Shown: positions 9,036 through 17,987 of the stretch, piece after piece
How the letters are laid out: each line of letters opens with the position of its first letter
Numbering within the stretch: position 1 is the stretch's first letter
From: Bordetella pseudohinzii
GTDB lineage: Bacteria > Pseudomonadota > Gammaproteobacteria > Burkholderiales > Burkholderiaceae_B
DNA length: 64,000 bases
Assembly (NCBI RefSeq): GCF_000657795.2
Contig: NZ_JHEP02000001.1
Location: 434,001-498,000, forward strand
Direction: 5' to 3'
Program-made: the position numbers and the translations under genes
The notes under the pieces: model-generated
Databases searched by the model: none
What the model saw: only the letters and a program-made list of their open reading frames with translations
Told to the model about the DNA's origin: nothing

Positions 9036-10073
9036 TCAGGTACGGAAAGGCCATAGATGAAAGAAGCGCCGCACGCGGCGCCATATTTCGGCCAGGCCAT
9101 GCGGCTCGAAAATCAGGAATCCCACGATCAGCAGGCCGAAGACGATGGTGCGCACCGGCGACAGCAGGCGCAGCGCGTCGCCGCCCACCGGCAGCCAGCC
9201 CACGATGAGCTTGAGCACCTCGGGCACCATGGTCATGAACAAGGCGCCCAGGATGGAGCCCAGTATCGTGCCCATGCCGCCGACGATGATGGCCGCCAGG
9301 AAGAAGATCGACATGATGAGCGGGAAGCTCTCCGGCGTGACCACGCGGAAGAAATAGGCCCATAGCCCTCCGGCCACGCCGGCATAGCACGACGACAGGC
9401 CGAAGGACAGCAGCTTGTAGCGCAGCAGGTCGATGCCCAGCACCTCGGCGGAAATATCGCGGTCCCGGATGGCGATAAAGGCGCGCCCGATGCGGGTGCG
9501 GAACAGATTGGCCGCGCCCAGCAGCATCAGCACCGTGAGAGGCATGATGAGCCAATAGATGCGAAAAGAAGTGTCCAGGTCCCAGCCCAGAAAGCGCGCG
9601 GGCGCGACCTGCAGGCCGGCCGTGCCCCCCGTGAAACCCAGGTTGGCGAACAGGAAGTGCGTGATGAAAGACGCCGCGATGGTCACGATGGCCAGGTAAA
9701 GGCCCTTGACGCGCAAGGACGGGATCCCCACGATGACGCCGCCCACCATGGCGACCACGCCCGCGGCCGGCAGCGTCAGCCAGAAAGGCAGGCCCCAGCG
9801 CGTCTGCAGGACGGCCACCGTATAGGCGCCCAGGCCCATGAAGGCCGCCTGGCCCAGGCTGACCAGGCCGGTATAGCCGGTCAGGATGTTCAGCCCCGTC
9901 GCGCTGGCGATATTGATGGCCACCAGGCAGGCCAGGTAAAGCCAATAGGCATTGGCCGCGAAGGGAAAGACAACCAGCGCGGCCGCCAGCAGGCACAGCC
10001 ACAGGCGCTGGGTCGCGGTGTCAAAGAGCGCCTGGTCGGCGGCATAGCTTTGCTTGGCGGTCGCGATACGCAT
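9036..10073 (-). CDS. livM: Branched-chain-type ABC transporter permease, LivM type
   Basis: A 345-residue inner-membrane permease with about eight to ten hydrophobic segments and the LivM signature region GYTGLVSLGQAAFMGLGAY (about residues 67-85) and VIRDRDISAEVLGID-type coupling loop (seen as AIRDRDISAE). It forms the channel together with LivH. The long hydrophilic N-terminus (about 27 residues) and ATG 10073 were kept because LivH stops only 1 base upstream, at 10075. The gene is part of the livGHM-binding protein-livF-ligase-tetR operon. Confidence 0.92.
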   Translation of the reverse strand: MRIATAKQSYAADQALFDTATQRLWLCLLAAALVVFPFAANAYWLYLACLVAINIASATGLNILTGYTGLVSLGQAAFMGLGAYTVAVLQTRWGLPFWLTLPAAGVVAMVGGVIVGIPSLRVKGLYLAIVTIAASFITHFLFANLGFTGGTAGLQVAPARFLGWDLDTSFRIYWLIMPLTVLMLLGAANLFRTRIGRAFIAIRDRDISAEVLGIDLLRYKLLSFGLSSCYAGVAGGLWAYFFRVVTPESFPLIMSIFFLAAIIVGGMGTILGSILGALFMTMVPEVLKLIVGWLPVGGDALRLLSPVRTIVFGLLIVGFLIFEPHGLAEIWRRVRRFFHLWPFRT

Positions 10074-10074
10074 G

Positions 10075-10953
10075 TCAAAGCCTCTCGATGTCGCGCGTGC
10101 CGAACAGGCCGTATGGCCGGATCATGAGCGCGGCCACCAGCACCACGAAAGTGGCCAGCAGTTTGTACTCCCCGCCCAGATAGGCTCCGGCCCAGGCTTC
10201 GAGCAGGCCGATCAGAAAGCCCGCCACCAAGGCGCCGGCCACGCTATCCAGGCCGCCCACGATCACCACCACCAGCACCGACAGCCCGAAGGTGCCCATG
10301 GACGAAGAAATCCCGCCTATCGATCCCACCACGATGCCGGCCACCGCCGCCAGCACCCCGGCCGCCGCCCAGGCCAGCGAAAACACCCGGGGCACGTTGA
10401 TGCCCATGGCATAGGCCGCCCCCTGGTCCGAAGCCGTCGCGCGCAAGGCCACCCCGCCGCGCCAGAAACGGAACAGCGCCAGCACGGCCAGCGACAGCCC
10501 CACCGCCACCCAGAAACCGTAGAACACCTTGGAAGCCACGAAGGCCTCGCCCAGCATGACCGGCGCGCGCGGGAAGAACTCCGGCAGGCGCCGCTGATCG
10601 GCCGTCCAGACCAGCTCCACCACGCCGACGGCGATCGAGGCCAGGCCCACGGTCACCATGAACACTGAAATCGGCGATTCGCCCAGCATGGGCCGGATGG
10701 CCAGGCGCTCCACCGCCGCGCCCAGCAGGCCGCTGGCCAGCAGCGCCGCGGCAATCGCCGCCCAGATCGGCCACTGCCAATCCGCGGCGAAGGCATAGAA
10801 CAGATAGGCGCCCATCATCAGGAACTCGCCGATGGCGATATTGACCACCCGCGTCGCCTTATAGACGATCACAAAGGCCAGGGCGGCCAGCACGTAGAGC
10901 CCGCCCGCCCCCAGCCCGGCCAGGCTCACCTCGAAGAAGAACCAGCCGTCCAT
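10075..10953 (-). CDS. livH: Branched-chain-type ABC transporter permease, LivH type
   Basis: A 292-residue permease with about eight hydrophobic segments and the LivH-like start region (GGLYVLAALAFVIVYKATRV, then NIAIGEF). The frame is open further upstream to 11157, but that extension reads through livG out of frame. ATG 10953 is preferred because the N-terminus MDGWFFFEVSL fits the family and because the start overlaps the livG stop (TGATG), which means translational coupling. Confidence 0.92.
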   Translation of the reverse strand: MDGWFFFEVSLAGLGAGGLYVLAALAFVIVYKATRVVNIAIGEFLMMGAYLFYAFAADWQWPIWAAIAAALLASGLLGAAVERLAIRPMLGESPISVFMVTVGLASIAVGVVELVWTADQRRLPEFFPRAPVMLGEAFVASKVFYGFWVAVGLSLAVLALFRFWRGGVALRATASDQGAAYAMGINVPRVFSLAWAAAGVLAAVAGIVVGSIGGISSSMGTFGLSVLVVVIVGGLDSVAGALVAGFLIGLLEAWAGAYLGGEYKLLATFVVLVAALMIRPYGLFGTRDIERL

Positions 10954-11765
10954 CAGGCGGCCCTCGCCAGCAGCCGGGCGCGCAGGTCGGCCACATCGCC
11001 GGCGCCCAGATAAGCCTTGATCACATCGGGATGGGCCTGCACCTGGGCCGTCGAACCCGCGGCGATCACCTGCCCGAAATTGAGCACCACCACATGGTCC
11101 GAAAGATCCATCACCATGCCCATGTCGTGCTCGACCATGAGCACCGTCAGGCCCCATTCGGCACGCGCATCGAGGATGAAGCGCGCCATATCCTCGGTCT
11201 CTTCGCGGTTCATCCCCGCGACCGGCTCGTCGAGCATCAGGATGCGCGGCTGCATGGCCAGGGCCCGCGCCAGCTCCACCCGCTTGCGCAGGCCATAGGA
11301 CAGCGCGGCCACCGGCGCATGCCGGATATGATCGATCTCCAGGAAATCGATGATGCGCTCCTCGATCTCGGCGCGCAGCGCTTCTTCTTCGCGGCGCGCC
11401 CGGCCGAGATAGAACAAGGCATCGAAGACATTGGTGCGCAGGTGGGCATGGCGGCCCAGCTTGATGTTGTCCAGCACCGTCATGCCGCGAAATAGCGCAA
11501 TATTCTGGAAGCTGCGCGCCAGGCCCAGGCGCGCGCGCTGCGGCGGCGCCAGGCGGGTGATGTCCCGGCCCTCGAAGCGTATCGCGCCTTGCGAGGGCCG
11601 GTAAAAGCCGGAGATGGTGTTGAACAGCGAGGTCTTGCCGGCGCCATTGGGGCCGATGACGGCGGTGATCGAGCCGGGCTGGACCGCGAAGCTCACGCCC
11701 GACAGCGCCTTGACCCCGCCAAAGGCAAGCGTCACCCCCTGAACCTGCAATAGCGGTTCTTCCAC
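10953..11765 (-). CDS. livG: ABC transporter ATP-binding protein, LivG type
   Basis: A 270-residue ATPase, first gene of the operon. It has Walker A GPNGAGKTS (about residues 37-45), a signature region reading ALSYGLRKRVELARAL (the usual LSYGQQR-like LivG variant) and Walker B ILMLDEPVAGMN. The long helical insert between Q-loop and signature (LFYLGRARREEEALRAEIEER) is characteristic of LivG. The 200-bp region upstream is shared with the divergent enoyl-CoA hydratase gene and contains a candidate operator. Confidence 0.92.
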   Translation of the reverse strand: MEEPLLQVQGVTLAFGGVKALSGVSFAVQPGSITAVIGPNGAGKTSLFNTISGFYRPSQGAIRFEGRDITRLAPPQRARLGLARSFQNIALFRGMTVLDNIKLGRHAHLRTNVFDALFYLGRARREEEALRAEIEERIIDFLEIDHIRHAPVAALSYGLRKRVELARALAMQPRILMLDEPVAGMNREETEDMARFILDARAEWGLTVLMVEHDMGMVMDLSDHVVVLNFGQVIAAGSTAQVQAHPDVIKAYLGAGDVADLRARLLARAA

Positions 11766-11885
11766 CTGCTGTCTCCTCGCCCTTCTCTTGCCGCGGGTGG
11801 TCCCGCGGCTGGTTTGACTGCGAAGTGCTGCTGGCGGCGCTTACGGCAATGCACCGTGATGCGTTACGCTATGCCCGTCCCTGCG

Positions 11886-11903
11886 ACCGAGCAAGTGCTT
11901 GGT
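11886..11903. promoter_or_regulatory. Candidate TetR-type operator (18-bp imperfect palindrome)
   Basis: ACCGAGCAAGTGCTTGGT pairs at 7 of 9 symmetric positions (ACC.AGCA..TGCT.GGT). It lies between livG and the divergent enoyl-CoA hydratase gene, 62 bp before the latter's ATG. Arm sequences of the ACC-AGC/GCT-GGT kind are common for TetR regulators of acyl-CoA metabolism. The link to the operon's own TetR gene is inference. Confidence 0.5.
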
Positions 11904-11965
11904 TCGCAACATAGCATCGCGGTTTTCGAATCAAAACCGGGTACTTACCCGATACGGAGACAAGC

Positions 11966-12763
11966 ATGACGCCTGCTGCGCCGCAATACGGCACACTTGA
12001 GCTGATCCTGGACGGCCCTTGCGCCTGGCTGACGCTCAATCGCCCCGCCGCCCTCAATGCCATCGACGTCGCCATGGCGCGCGATCTGCGCGCCACCGCC
12101 GACTGGCTGGCCGCGCGGCCCGAGCTGCGCGTCGTCGTGCTGCGCGGCGCGGGCAAGGCCTTCTGCGCCGGCGGCGATATCGGGATGTTCGAAGGGGCTG
12201 GGGCGCGCGCCACGCTGCAGGAGCTCTTCGATCCCCTGAACGCCTTCATCGCCCATATCGCGCGCATGCCCAAGATCTGGCTGGCCGATGTGCATGGCGT
12301 GGCCGCGGGCGCCGGGCTTTCGCTTGCCCTGGCCTGCGACCTGGCCTGGGCCGTGCAGGACACGCGCCTGGCCACCGCCTATCTGAAGATCGGCGCCAGC
12401 CCCGATGCCGGCATGACCCACGCCCTCGTCCGCCTGGTGGGCCGCCGCCGCGCCATGGAATTGCTGCTGCGCACCGAACCGCTGACCGCCGAAGAGGCGC
12501 GCGACTGGGGCCTGCTCAATGCCGTGGTCGGCCCCGCCGAACACAAGGCCCGCCTGAGCACCTACGCGCGGCATATCGCGGCGCTGGCGCCGCACAGCCT
12601 GGCCTCGGTCAAAGCCTTGCTGCGCCAGGCCGGCGACGCCCCCCTCGAGACGCAGCTCAAGGACGAAAGCGCCGCCTTCCTGGACATCGTGGAGAGCGCG
12701 GATTTCGCCGAAGGCGTGCGCGCCCTGAAAGAAAAACGCGCCCCGCAGTTTCGCGGGGCATAG
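11966..12763 (+). CDS. Enoyl-CoA hydratase/isomerase (crotonase) family protein
   Basis: A 265-residue crotonase-fold enzyme. The oxyanion-hole motifs are [13 protein letters not shown] (about residues 66-78) and [16 protein letters not shown] (about 111-126). The second catalytic acid region reads [11 protein letters not shown], where classical hydratases have ...PE.GL.PG.G. This suggests a divergent hydratase or isomerase, so the exact reaction is uncertain. The gene diverges from the acyl-CoA ligase/ABC importer operon and probably works on the same CoA esters under the same regulator. Confidence 0.85.
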   Translation: MTPAAPQYGTLELILDGPCAWLTLNRPAALNAIDVAMARDLRATADWLAARPELRVVVLRGAGKAFCAGGDIGMFEGAGARATLQELFDPLNAFIAHIARMPKIWLADVHGVAAGAGLSLALACDLAWAVQDTRLATAYLKIGASPDAGMTHALVRLVGRRRAMELLLRTEPLTAEEARDWGLLNAVVGPAEHKARLSTYARHIAALAPHSLASVKALLRQAGDAPLETQLKDESAAFLDIVESADFAEGVRALKEKRAPQFRGA

Positions 12764-12773
12764 CGCGCCAACG

Positions 12774-13661
12774 CTACATCGCCTGGCGCTTGCGCACGGC
12801 CTCGGCCCAGCGCCGCGCCACCGAGGGCGAGGTCGCGCAAGTGGCCGAGTCGGTCACCACGCGCACGGCGCGCTCCAGCAACTGGATATCGGCCTCGTGC
12901 TGGCGCGCCACATGCGGGTCCTCGAAAAAAATCACGCGCTGGCATTGATGTTCCAGCACCAGTTCGGCGATCTGGGCGTCGCCGCCCAGCGGCCCGCTCA
13001 GGTAGCGCGTGACCCAGGGCTGGTCCTTGGGCCAGCCGCGCGACCAGGCCAGTTCATTGAGACGCGCGCCCGTCGTGCCGGTCGCCACCCGCCGGGCAAA
13101 CTGGGACAGCACATCGAAATAGGCGTCGGCAAACGCCACCATTTCGTCCTTGAGCGCATCGTGGGCGATCATGGCCAGCGTCTGGCCGTCGAAACGGAAC
13201 AGGCGGCCCAAGGCCGGATCGGGCGCGAGGCCGGCCATCACGCGCTCGACCTCGATCCACTCGATGGCGCCGGCCAGGGTGGAAATAAAGGGCCGGCCAT
13301 GCGTGATGCATTGCCGCTTGAGCGCCAAGGCCTCCGGGAAGATGGACGAAGGATCCACGGGATCGATCAGGTAGATGGCGCCGTCGAACGGCGCCTGGCC
13401 GTCCCGGCCCTCCGTCACCCGGGCCACCAGCTTCATCAGCCCGCCTTCCCGGCCATACGGGTAGCGGATAAGGCCGCGATACCCCTGCAGCATGCCTTCG
13501 CGCGCGATGGCATCGTGGGTGCGCCCGACGGTATGCAGCTCGATGCCCATCTCGCGGATGGAGGCGCCGCTGGCGCGCAGCCAGGTGAACAAGGCCGCAT
13601 CGGGCGTCTCGTGATGCAGGCGGTTGGCGGCCAGGCCAAAGCGTAGAGAAGGCACGGTCAT
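12774..13661 (-). CDS. Methylglyoxal synthase-like protein with two tandem MGS-type domains
   Basis: The C-terminal half (about residues 161-290 of 295) is a good match to methylglyoxal synthase, which converts dihydroxyacetone phosphate to methylglyoxal and phosphate. It has AHD (His167-Asp168), GTTG (195-198), SGPLGGDAQ with the catalytic-base Asp at 228, FFEDP (Asp248), and His255/Asp258 in the QHEAD segment. The N-terminal half (about 7-136) follows the same order of elements (FGLAANR, then a G-rich loop YGREGG, then LIDPVDP, then a Thr/Ala-rich end). It lacks the HD pair, the GGD base and the late His, so it looks like a degenerate second domain. E. coli MgsA has ~152 residues, so this protein is twice as long. 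ATG 13661 (MTVPSLRFG) is preferred to ATG 13706, as homology begins right after it, but no strong ribosome site separates them. Confidence 0.75.
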   Translation of the reverse strand: MTVPSLRFGLAANRLHHETPDAALFTWLRASGASIREMGIELHTVGRTHDAIAREGMLQGYRGLIRYPYGREGGLMKLVARVTEGRDGQAPFDGAIYLIDPVDPSSIFPEALALKRQCITHGRPFISTLAGAIEWIEVERVMAGLAPDPALGRLFRFDGQTLAMIAHDALKDEMVAFADAYFDVLSQFARRVATGTTGARLNELAWSRGWPKDQPWVTRYLSGPLGGDAQIAELVLEHQCQRVIFFEDPHVARQHEADIQLLERAVRVVTDSATCATSPSVARRWAEAVRKRQAM

Positions 13662-13801
13662 GATGCGAGACAAAGTGGCAATGGAAGCTGGAATCATACC
13701 GCTCAAGCGCCGCGGGACCGGGCCGGCGCCTTACAGCCTGAAACTTGCGCCCGAGCTGGCGGCAAGACTAGGATAAGCCCACCCTTAGCGAGGAGCCTGT
13801 C

Positions 13802-14215
13802 ATGAAGCGCACTCTCCCGTATGCCGCCCTCCTGCTGGCGCTTGCCGCCAGCGCGCAGGCCCAGTTGCTCGACAGCGTCAAAGGCCAATTGGGCGCTTCC
13901 ACGCCCAACAATCCGGGCGGCCTGGCCACCCTCAGCCCCGGCACCACCGGCAATGCCGCCGGCGTGCTGGACTTCTGCATCAAGAACAACTACCTCGCCG
14001 GCGGCGATGCCGGCGCCATCAAGGACAAGCTCGTCGGCAAGCTGGGCGGCGGCGCGGCCAAGCCCGAGGCCGACCCGGGCTATGCCTCGGGCATCCAGGG
14101 CATACTCAAGGGCAAGGACGGCAAATCCATGGACTTGAGCGGCGGCGGCCTCAAGCAGGAGCTCGCCCAAAAGGCCTGCGACCAGGTCCTGCAGTACGGC
14201 AAATCCCTGCTCTAG
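13802..14215 (+). CDS. DUF2501 (YjjA-like) secreted protein
   Basis: A 137-residue protein with a clean signal peptide (residues 1-20, cleavage after AQA). The mature part starts QLLDSVKGQLG and contains LDFCIKNNYLAG, DAGAIKDKLVGKLGG and a late Cys in QKACDQVLQYGKSLL, typical of DUF2501. The two cysteines may form a disulfide in the periplasm. The function of the family is unknown. The start is preceded by a GAGGAG-like site (CGAGGAGCCTGTC). It converges on the isc operon. Confidence 0.85.
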   Translation: MKRTLPYAALLLALAASAQAQLLDSVKGQLGASTPNNPGGLATLSPGTTGNAAGVLDFCIKNNYLAGGDAGAIKDKLVGKLGGGAAKPEADPGYASGIQGILKGKDGKSMDLSGGGLKQELAQKACDQVLQYGKSLL

Positions 14216-14220
14216 GCCAA

Positions 14221-14244
14221 GAAAAACCCCGCGGGCGCGGGGTT
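14221..14244 (-). terminator. Intrinsic terminator of the isc operon
   Basis: Read on the minus strand: a perfect 8-bp stem AACCCCGC/GCGGGGTT with a 4-nt loop followed by a T-run (complement of GAAAAA at 14221-14226). It lies 20 bp after the iscX stop. Confidence 0.85.
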
Positions 14245-14263
14245 GGGTCCAGACCAGGCGGGC

Positions 14264-14461
14264 TTAGTCGTCGGCCTCTTCGATCCAGGCCATCTGTATG
14301 GCCTCGAGGATTTTTTCGCCCGAGCGCGCCGGATCATCGGAAAAACCGGGCAAGGCCAGCACCCAGTCGCGCAGCTGCGTAAAGCGCACGGTCTTGGGGT
14401 CCACGTCAGGATGCGCCTCGACCAGCGCCTCGGCGATCTGGTAGGTGTCGATCCACTTCAT
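14264..14461 (-). CDS. iscX: IscX (YfhJ) Fe-S cluster assembly modulator
   Basis: A 65-residue acidic protein with the IscX pattern: MKWIDTYQIAEAL, PDVDP, RFTQLRDWVLALPGF, and a C-terminal EAIQMAWIEEADD. IscX binds IscS at the site also used by ferredoxin and frataxin and modulates cluster assembly. It is the last gene of the isc operon, one base after fdx, and is followed by a terminator. Confidence 0.93.
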   Translation of the reverse strand: MKWIDTYQIAEALVEAHPDVDPKTVRFTQLRDWVLALPGFSDDPARSGEKILEAIQMAWIEEADD

Positions 14462-14462
14462 G

Positions 14463-14804
14463 TCAGTGGTCCTCCTTGGCGTGGTTGATGGTGTACTTGG
14501 GGATCTCGACGGTGAGATCTTCGTCGGCGATGATGGCCTGGCAGGACAGGCGTGAAATCGAGGTCAGGCCCCAGGCCTTGTCCAGCAGATCCTCCTCGCT
14601 GTCGGTCGGATCCTCCAGCGACGAATAACCCTGGCGCACCACCACATGGCAGGTCGTGCACGCACAGGACAGCTCGCAGGCATGCTCGATTTCGATATGG
14701 TTGTCCAGCAGCACGCGGCAGATGGATACGCCGGTCGGTGCATTCTCGATCACCGCCCCTTCGGGGCACACATCGGGATGGGGCAATACGGTCAGTTTCG
14801 GCAT
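14463..14804 (-). CDS. fdx: ISC-type [2Fe-2S] ferredoxin
   Basis: A 113-residue adrenodoxin-like ferredoxin that supplies electrons to the IscS/IscU assembly complex. Cluster ligands follow the C-x5-C-x2-C pattern in ACELSCACTTCHV, with the fourth Cys in SRLSCQAII. It lies 5 bp after hscA and 1 bp before iscX. Confidence 0.95.
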   Translation of the reverse strand: MPKLTVLPHPDVCPEGAVIENAPTGVSICRVLLDNHIEIEHACELSCACTTCHVVVRQGYSSLEDPTDSEEDLLDKAWGLTSISRLSCQAIIADEDLTVEIPKYTINHAKEDH

Positions 14805-14809
14805 GAGGT

Positions 14810-16672
14810 TTAAGCGAGTTCGTCCAATTTACGGCCGGCCAGCGCGGCGCGGATGCTGCGATCCATGCGGCGGGCGGCGAAATCCTCGGTAGCATCCGAG
14901 AGCGATTGCACCGCCTGGCGCACCGCGTCCACATCGGCGGCGCCCTGGGCGGCCGCGGCGGCGGCCAGCGCCGCATCCACGCGCGCTCTTTCGCCGGCAT
15001 CGAGCAGATCACCATCGGCGGCCAGCGCGGCCGTCACCGACTCGACCAGCTGGCGCGCCTCGACCTGCTGCTCGCGCAGCATGCGCGCGCGGGCATCGTC
15101 GTCGGCGTGCGACACGCTCTCGGAGAGCATGCGCGTGATTTCATCATCGGAAAGCCCATAAGAGGGCTTGACCGTGACCGAGGCCTCCACGCCGGTGCTT
15201 TGCTCGCGGGCGCTCACGCTCAGCAAGCCATCGGCGTCGACCTGGAAGGTCACGCGGATGCGCGCCGCGCCCGCCACCATGGGCGGGATGCCGCGCAGCT
15301 CGAAGCGCGCCAGCGAACGGCAATCGGCCACCAGATCCCGCTCGCCCTGCACCACGTGCACGCTCATCGCGGTCTGGCCGTCCTTGAAAGTGGTGAATTC
15401 CTGGGCACGGGCCACGGGGATGGTGCTGTTGCGCGGGATGACGCGCTCGACCAGCCCGCCCATGGTCTCCAGCCCCAGCGACAAGGGCGTGACATCCAGC
15501 AGCAGCCAGTCTTCGCCCGGCGCGCGGTTGCCGGCCAGCAGATTGGCCTGCAGCGCCGCGCCCAGGGCCACGACCTGATCGGGATCCAGATTGGTCAAGG
15601 GCGGCGTGCCGAAGAAGGCGGCCACCGCCTGGCGCACGGCCGGCATGCGCGTGGCGCCGCCGACCAGCACCACGCCCTTGACCTCATCCAGCGCAAGCCC
15701 GGCATCGCGCAGCGCGCGGCGGGCCGCTTGCAGGGTGCGATCGATCAGGGGCGCGGCCAGCGCCTCGAAATGCGCGCGGCTCAGCATGACGTCCAGCGTG
15801 CGGCCGTCGTCGAGACTCAGGGAGATCGGCGCCTGTTCGGCATCGGTCAGCGTCTCGCGCGCGGCGCGCGCGGCCACCAGCAGGCCGCGGCGATCCGACA
15901 GCGACAGACCGTCCAGACCGTGTTCGGACATCAGGTCGGCCACGATGGCATGATCGAAATCATCGCCGCCCAAGGCCGTGTCGCCGCCAGTGGCGATCAC
16001 TTCAAAGACCCCCTTGGACAGGCGCAGGATGGAAACATCGAAAGTGCCGCCGCCCAGGTCATAGACGGCATAGACGCCCTCGGCGGCCTGGTCCAGGCCA
16101 TAGGCGATGGCCGCGGCGGTCGGCTCATTGAGCAGGCGCAGCACATTCAGGCCGGCCAGCTTGGCGGCATCGCGCGTGGCCTGGCGTTGGGCGTCGTCAA
16201 AATAGGCCGGCACCGTGATCACGGCGCCCACCAGGTCGTCGCCCAGAACATCCTCGGCGCGCTGGCGCAGCGTGGCCAGGATCTGCGCCGACACCTCGAC
16301 CGGGCTCACTTCGCCATGCTGGGTGCGCAGGCGCACCATGCCGGGCGCATCGACGAAGTCATACGGCGCGCCGCCGTCACGCGCATCCTGCGCGGCCCGG
16401 CCCATGAAACGCTTGACCGAGACGATAGTGTTGGAGGGATCGGAGGCCTGGTGCGTCAGGGCGCCGCGGCCTATCGTGACGCGGCCTTCGGGCAGATAGC
16501 GCACCGCCGAGGGCAGCAAGGCATGGCCGTCCGCATCGCACAGCACTTCGGCCACGCTGCTGCGCACCGCAGCCACCAGGGAGTTGGTCGTGCCCAGGTC
16601 GATGCCCACCGCCAGCCGACGCTGGTGCGGCGCGGGCGATTCGCCGGGTTCGGAAATCTGCAATAAAGCCAT
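14810..16672 (-). CDS. hscA: HscA, Hsp70-type chaperone for Fe-S cluster transfer
   Basis: A 620-residue Hsp70 homologue. The N-terminal ATPase domain shows [10 protein letters not shown] (about residues 23-32), [12 protein letters not shown] and LVGGATRMP. The substrate-binding domain and a helical lid follow. HscA binds the LPPVK motif of IscU and, with HscB, promotes release of the cluster to apo-proteins. The length and low Lys content separate it from DnaK. It is in the isc operon, 39 bp after hscB. Confidence 0.96.
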   Translation of the reverse strand: MALLQISEPGESPAPHQRRLAVGIDLGTTNSLVAAVRSSVAEVLCDADGHALLPSAVRYLPEGRVTIGRGALTHQASDPSNTIVSVKRFMGRAAQDARDGGAPYDFVDAPGMVRLRTQHGEVSPVEVSAQILATLRQRAEDVLGDDLVGAVITVPAYFDDAQRQATRDAAKLAGLNVLRLLNEPTAAAIAYGLDQAAEGVYAVYDLGGGTFDVSILRLSKGVFEVIATGGDTALGGDDFDHAIVADLMSEHGLDGLSLSDRRGLLVAARAARETLTDAEQAPISLSLDDGRTLDVMLSRAHFEALAAPLIDRTLQAARRALRDAGLALDEVKGVVLVGGATRMPAVRQAVAAFFGTPPLTNLDPDQVVALGAALQANLLAGNRAPGEDWLLLDVTPLSLGLETMGGLVERVIPRNSTIPVARAQEFTTFKDGQTAMSVHVVQGERDLVADCRSLARFELRGIPPMVAGAARIRVTFQVDADGLLSVSAREQSTGVEASVTVKPSYGLSDDEITRMLSESVSHADDDARARMLREQQVEARQLVESVTAALAADGDLLDAGERARVDAALAAAAAAQGAADVDAVRQAVQSLSDATEDFAARRMDRSIRAALAGRKLDELA

Positions 16673-16711
16673 TTGTATTCGTTGTCGCTGAAAGCGCCCG
16701 GCAGGGCCGCC

Positions 16712-17218
16712 CTAGGAATGGACGGCCGCCAGCTCCTGGGCCAGTTTCTCGATGAACATCCATTCGCGCACTTTCTGGCCCGCGGCGGGATAGTCTTTGC
16801 GCGTGTCGATCAGGTCGGCCAGCGTCGCCCGCATGGCCGCGCGCGCCTGCTCCAGTTCGGCGCCCAGGGTTTGACGCGCGCGCTCGTCATGGCGCGCCTC
16901 GTCCAGCAGCTCGCGCCACTCCATCTGCTGCATCAGAAAAGCGGGCGCCATCGCGGTATTGCTTTCGGTCTGCAGATCCACGCCGGCCGACTCGCAAAGA
17001 TAGCGCGCGCGCAGCAGCGGATCGCGCAATTGCCGATAGGCCTCATTGGCGCGCGCCGCCCATTGCATGGCGACGCGGCGCTCGGGCGCGCTGGCGGTGG
17101 CGAAACGGTCGGGATGCACGCGGGCGGCCACGGCGCGCCAGGCGGTTTCCAGCGCCTGGCCGTCAAGCTCGAACCTCGCGGGCAGCCCGAACAGGCTGAA
17201 ATAATCGTCCGCGGCCAA
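16712..17218 (-). CDS. hscB: HscB co-chaperone (Jac1/Hsc20 type J-protein)
   Basis: A 168-residue protein with an N-terminal J domain starting DDYFSLFGLP and containing the HPD motif in RVHPDRFA. A C-terminal three-helix domain binds IscU. It stimulates the HscA ATPase and delivers IscU. The gene starts 3 bp after the iscA stop. Confidence 0.95.
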   Translation of the reverse strand: MAADDYFSLFGLPARFELDGQALETAWRAVAARVHPDRFATASAPERRVAMQWAARANEAYRQLRDPLLRARYLCESAGVDLQTESNTAMAPAFLMQQMEWRELLDEARHDERARQTLGAELEQARAAMRATLADLIDTRKDYPAAGQKVREWMFIEKLAQELAAVHS

Positions 17219-17221
17219 GAC

Positions 17222-17545
17222 CTACACCGTGAACGACTCGCCGCAGCCGCAGGTCGCCTTTTCGTTGGGGTTGCGGAACTTGAAGCCCTCGTTGAGGCCT
17301 TCGCGCGCATAGTCCAGCTCGGTGCCGTCCAGATAGGCCAGGCTCTTGGGATCCACGAAGACCTTCACGCCAAAGCTCTCGAACACCGCGTCCTCGGCCT
17401 GGACGTCGTCGACGTACTCCAGCTTGTAGGCCATGCCGGAGCAGCCGGTCGTGCGCACGCCCAGGCGCAGCCCGATACCCTTACCGCGCTTCTGCAGATA
17501 ACGGCCGACATGATTGGCCGCTTGTTGGGTCAGGGTGACGGCCAT
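17222..17545 (-). CDS. iscA: IscA, A-type Fe-S carrier
   Basis: A 107-residue HesB/IscA-family protein. The three conserved cysteines are visible in TTGCSG and in the C-terminal CGCGESF motif. It acts as an iron or Fe-S carrier between IscU and target proteins, mainly [4Fe-4S] enzymes. The gene starts 1 bp after the iscU stop. Confidence 0.96.
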   Translation of the reverse strand: MAVTLTQQAANHVGRYLQKRGKGIGLRLGVRTTGCSGMAYKLEYVDDVQAEDAVFESFGVKVFVDPKSLAYLDGTELDYAREGLNEGFKFRNPNEKATCGCGESFTV

Positions 17546-17546
17546 A

Positions 17547-17951
17547 TCAGTCTGCCGCGACAGCCTCGGCCACGCCGTGCTTGGTCTTGTAGTCCTGCAC
17601 CGCGGCCTTGATGGCGTCCTCGGCCAGGATGGAGCAGTGGATCTTGACCGGCGGCAGGGCCAGCTCTTCGGCGATCTGGGTGTTGCGGATGGCCATGGCC
17701 TGATCCAGCGTCTTGCCCTTGACCCACTCGGTCACGAGCGAGCTGGACGCAATGGCCGAGCCACAGCCGTAGGTCTTGAAGCGCGCATCTTCGATGACGC
17801 CGGCCTCGTTGACCTTGATCTGCAGCTTCATGACGTCGCCACAGGCGGGAGCGCCGACCATGCCGGTGCCGACGGAATCGTCGCCCTTGTCAAAGGAGCC
17901 GACGTTGCGGGGATTTTCGTAGTGGTCCAGGACCTTATCGCTGTATGCCAT
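17547..17951 (-). CDS. iscU: IscU Fe-S cluster scaffold
   Basis: A 134-residue scaffold on which [2Fe-2S] clusters are built from iron and the sulfur donated by IscS. The three ligand cysteines lie in PACGD, YGCGS and IHCSI, with an Asp after the first (ACGD). The LPPVK motif recognised by HscA is present just before the third Cys. The gene starts 36 bp after iscS. Confidence 0.97.
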   Translation of the reverse strand: MAYSDKVLDHYENPRNVGSFDKGDDSVGTGMVGAPACGDVMKLQIKVNEAGVIEDARFKTYGCGSAIASSSLVTEWVKGKTLDQAMAIRNTQIAEELALPPVKIHCSILAEDAIKAAVQDYKTKHGVAEAVAAD

Positions 17952-17987
17952 GATGATTCTCCACGTATGTTGTATCGTGCGGCGCGT

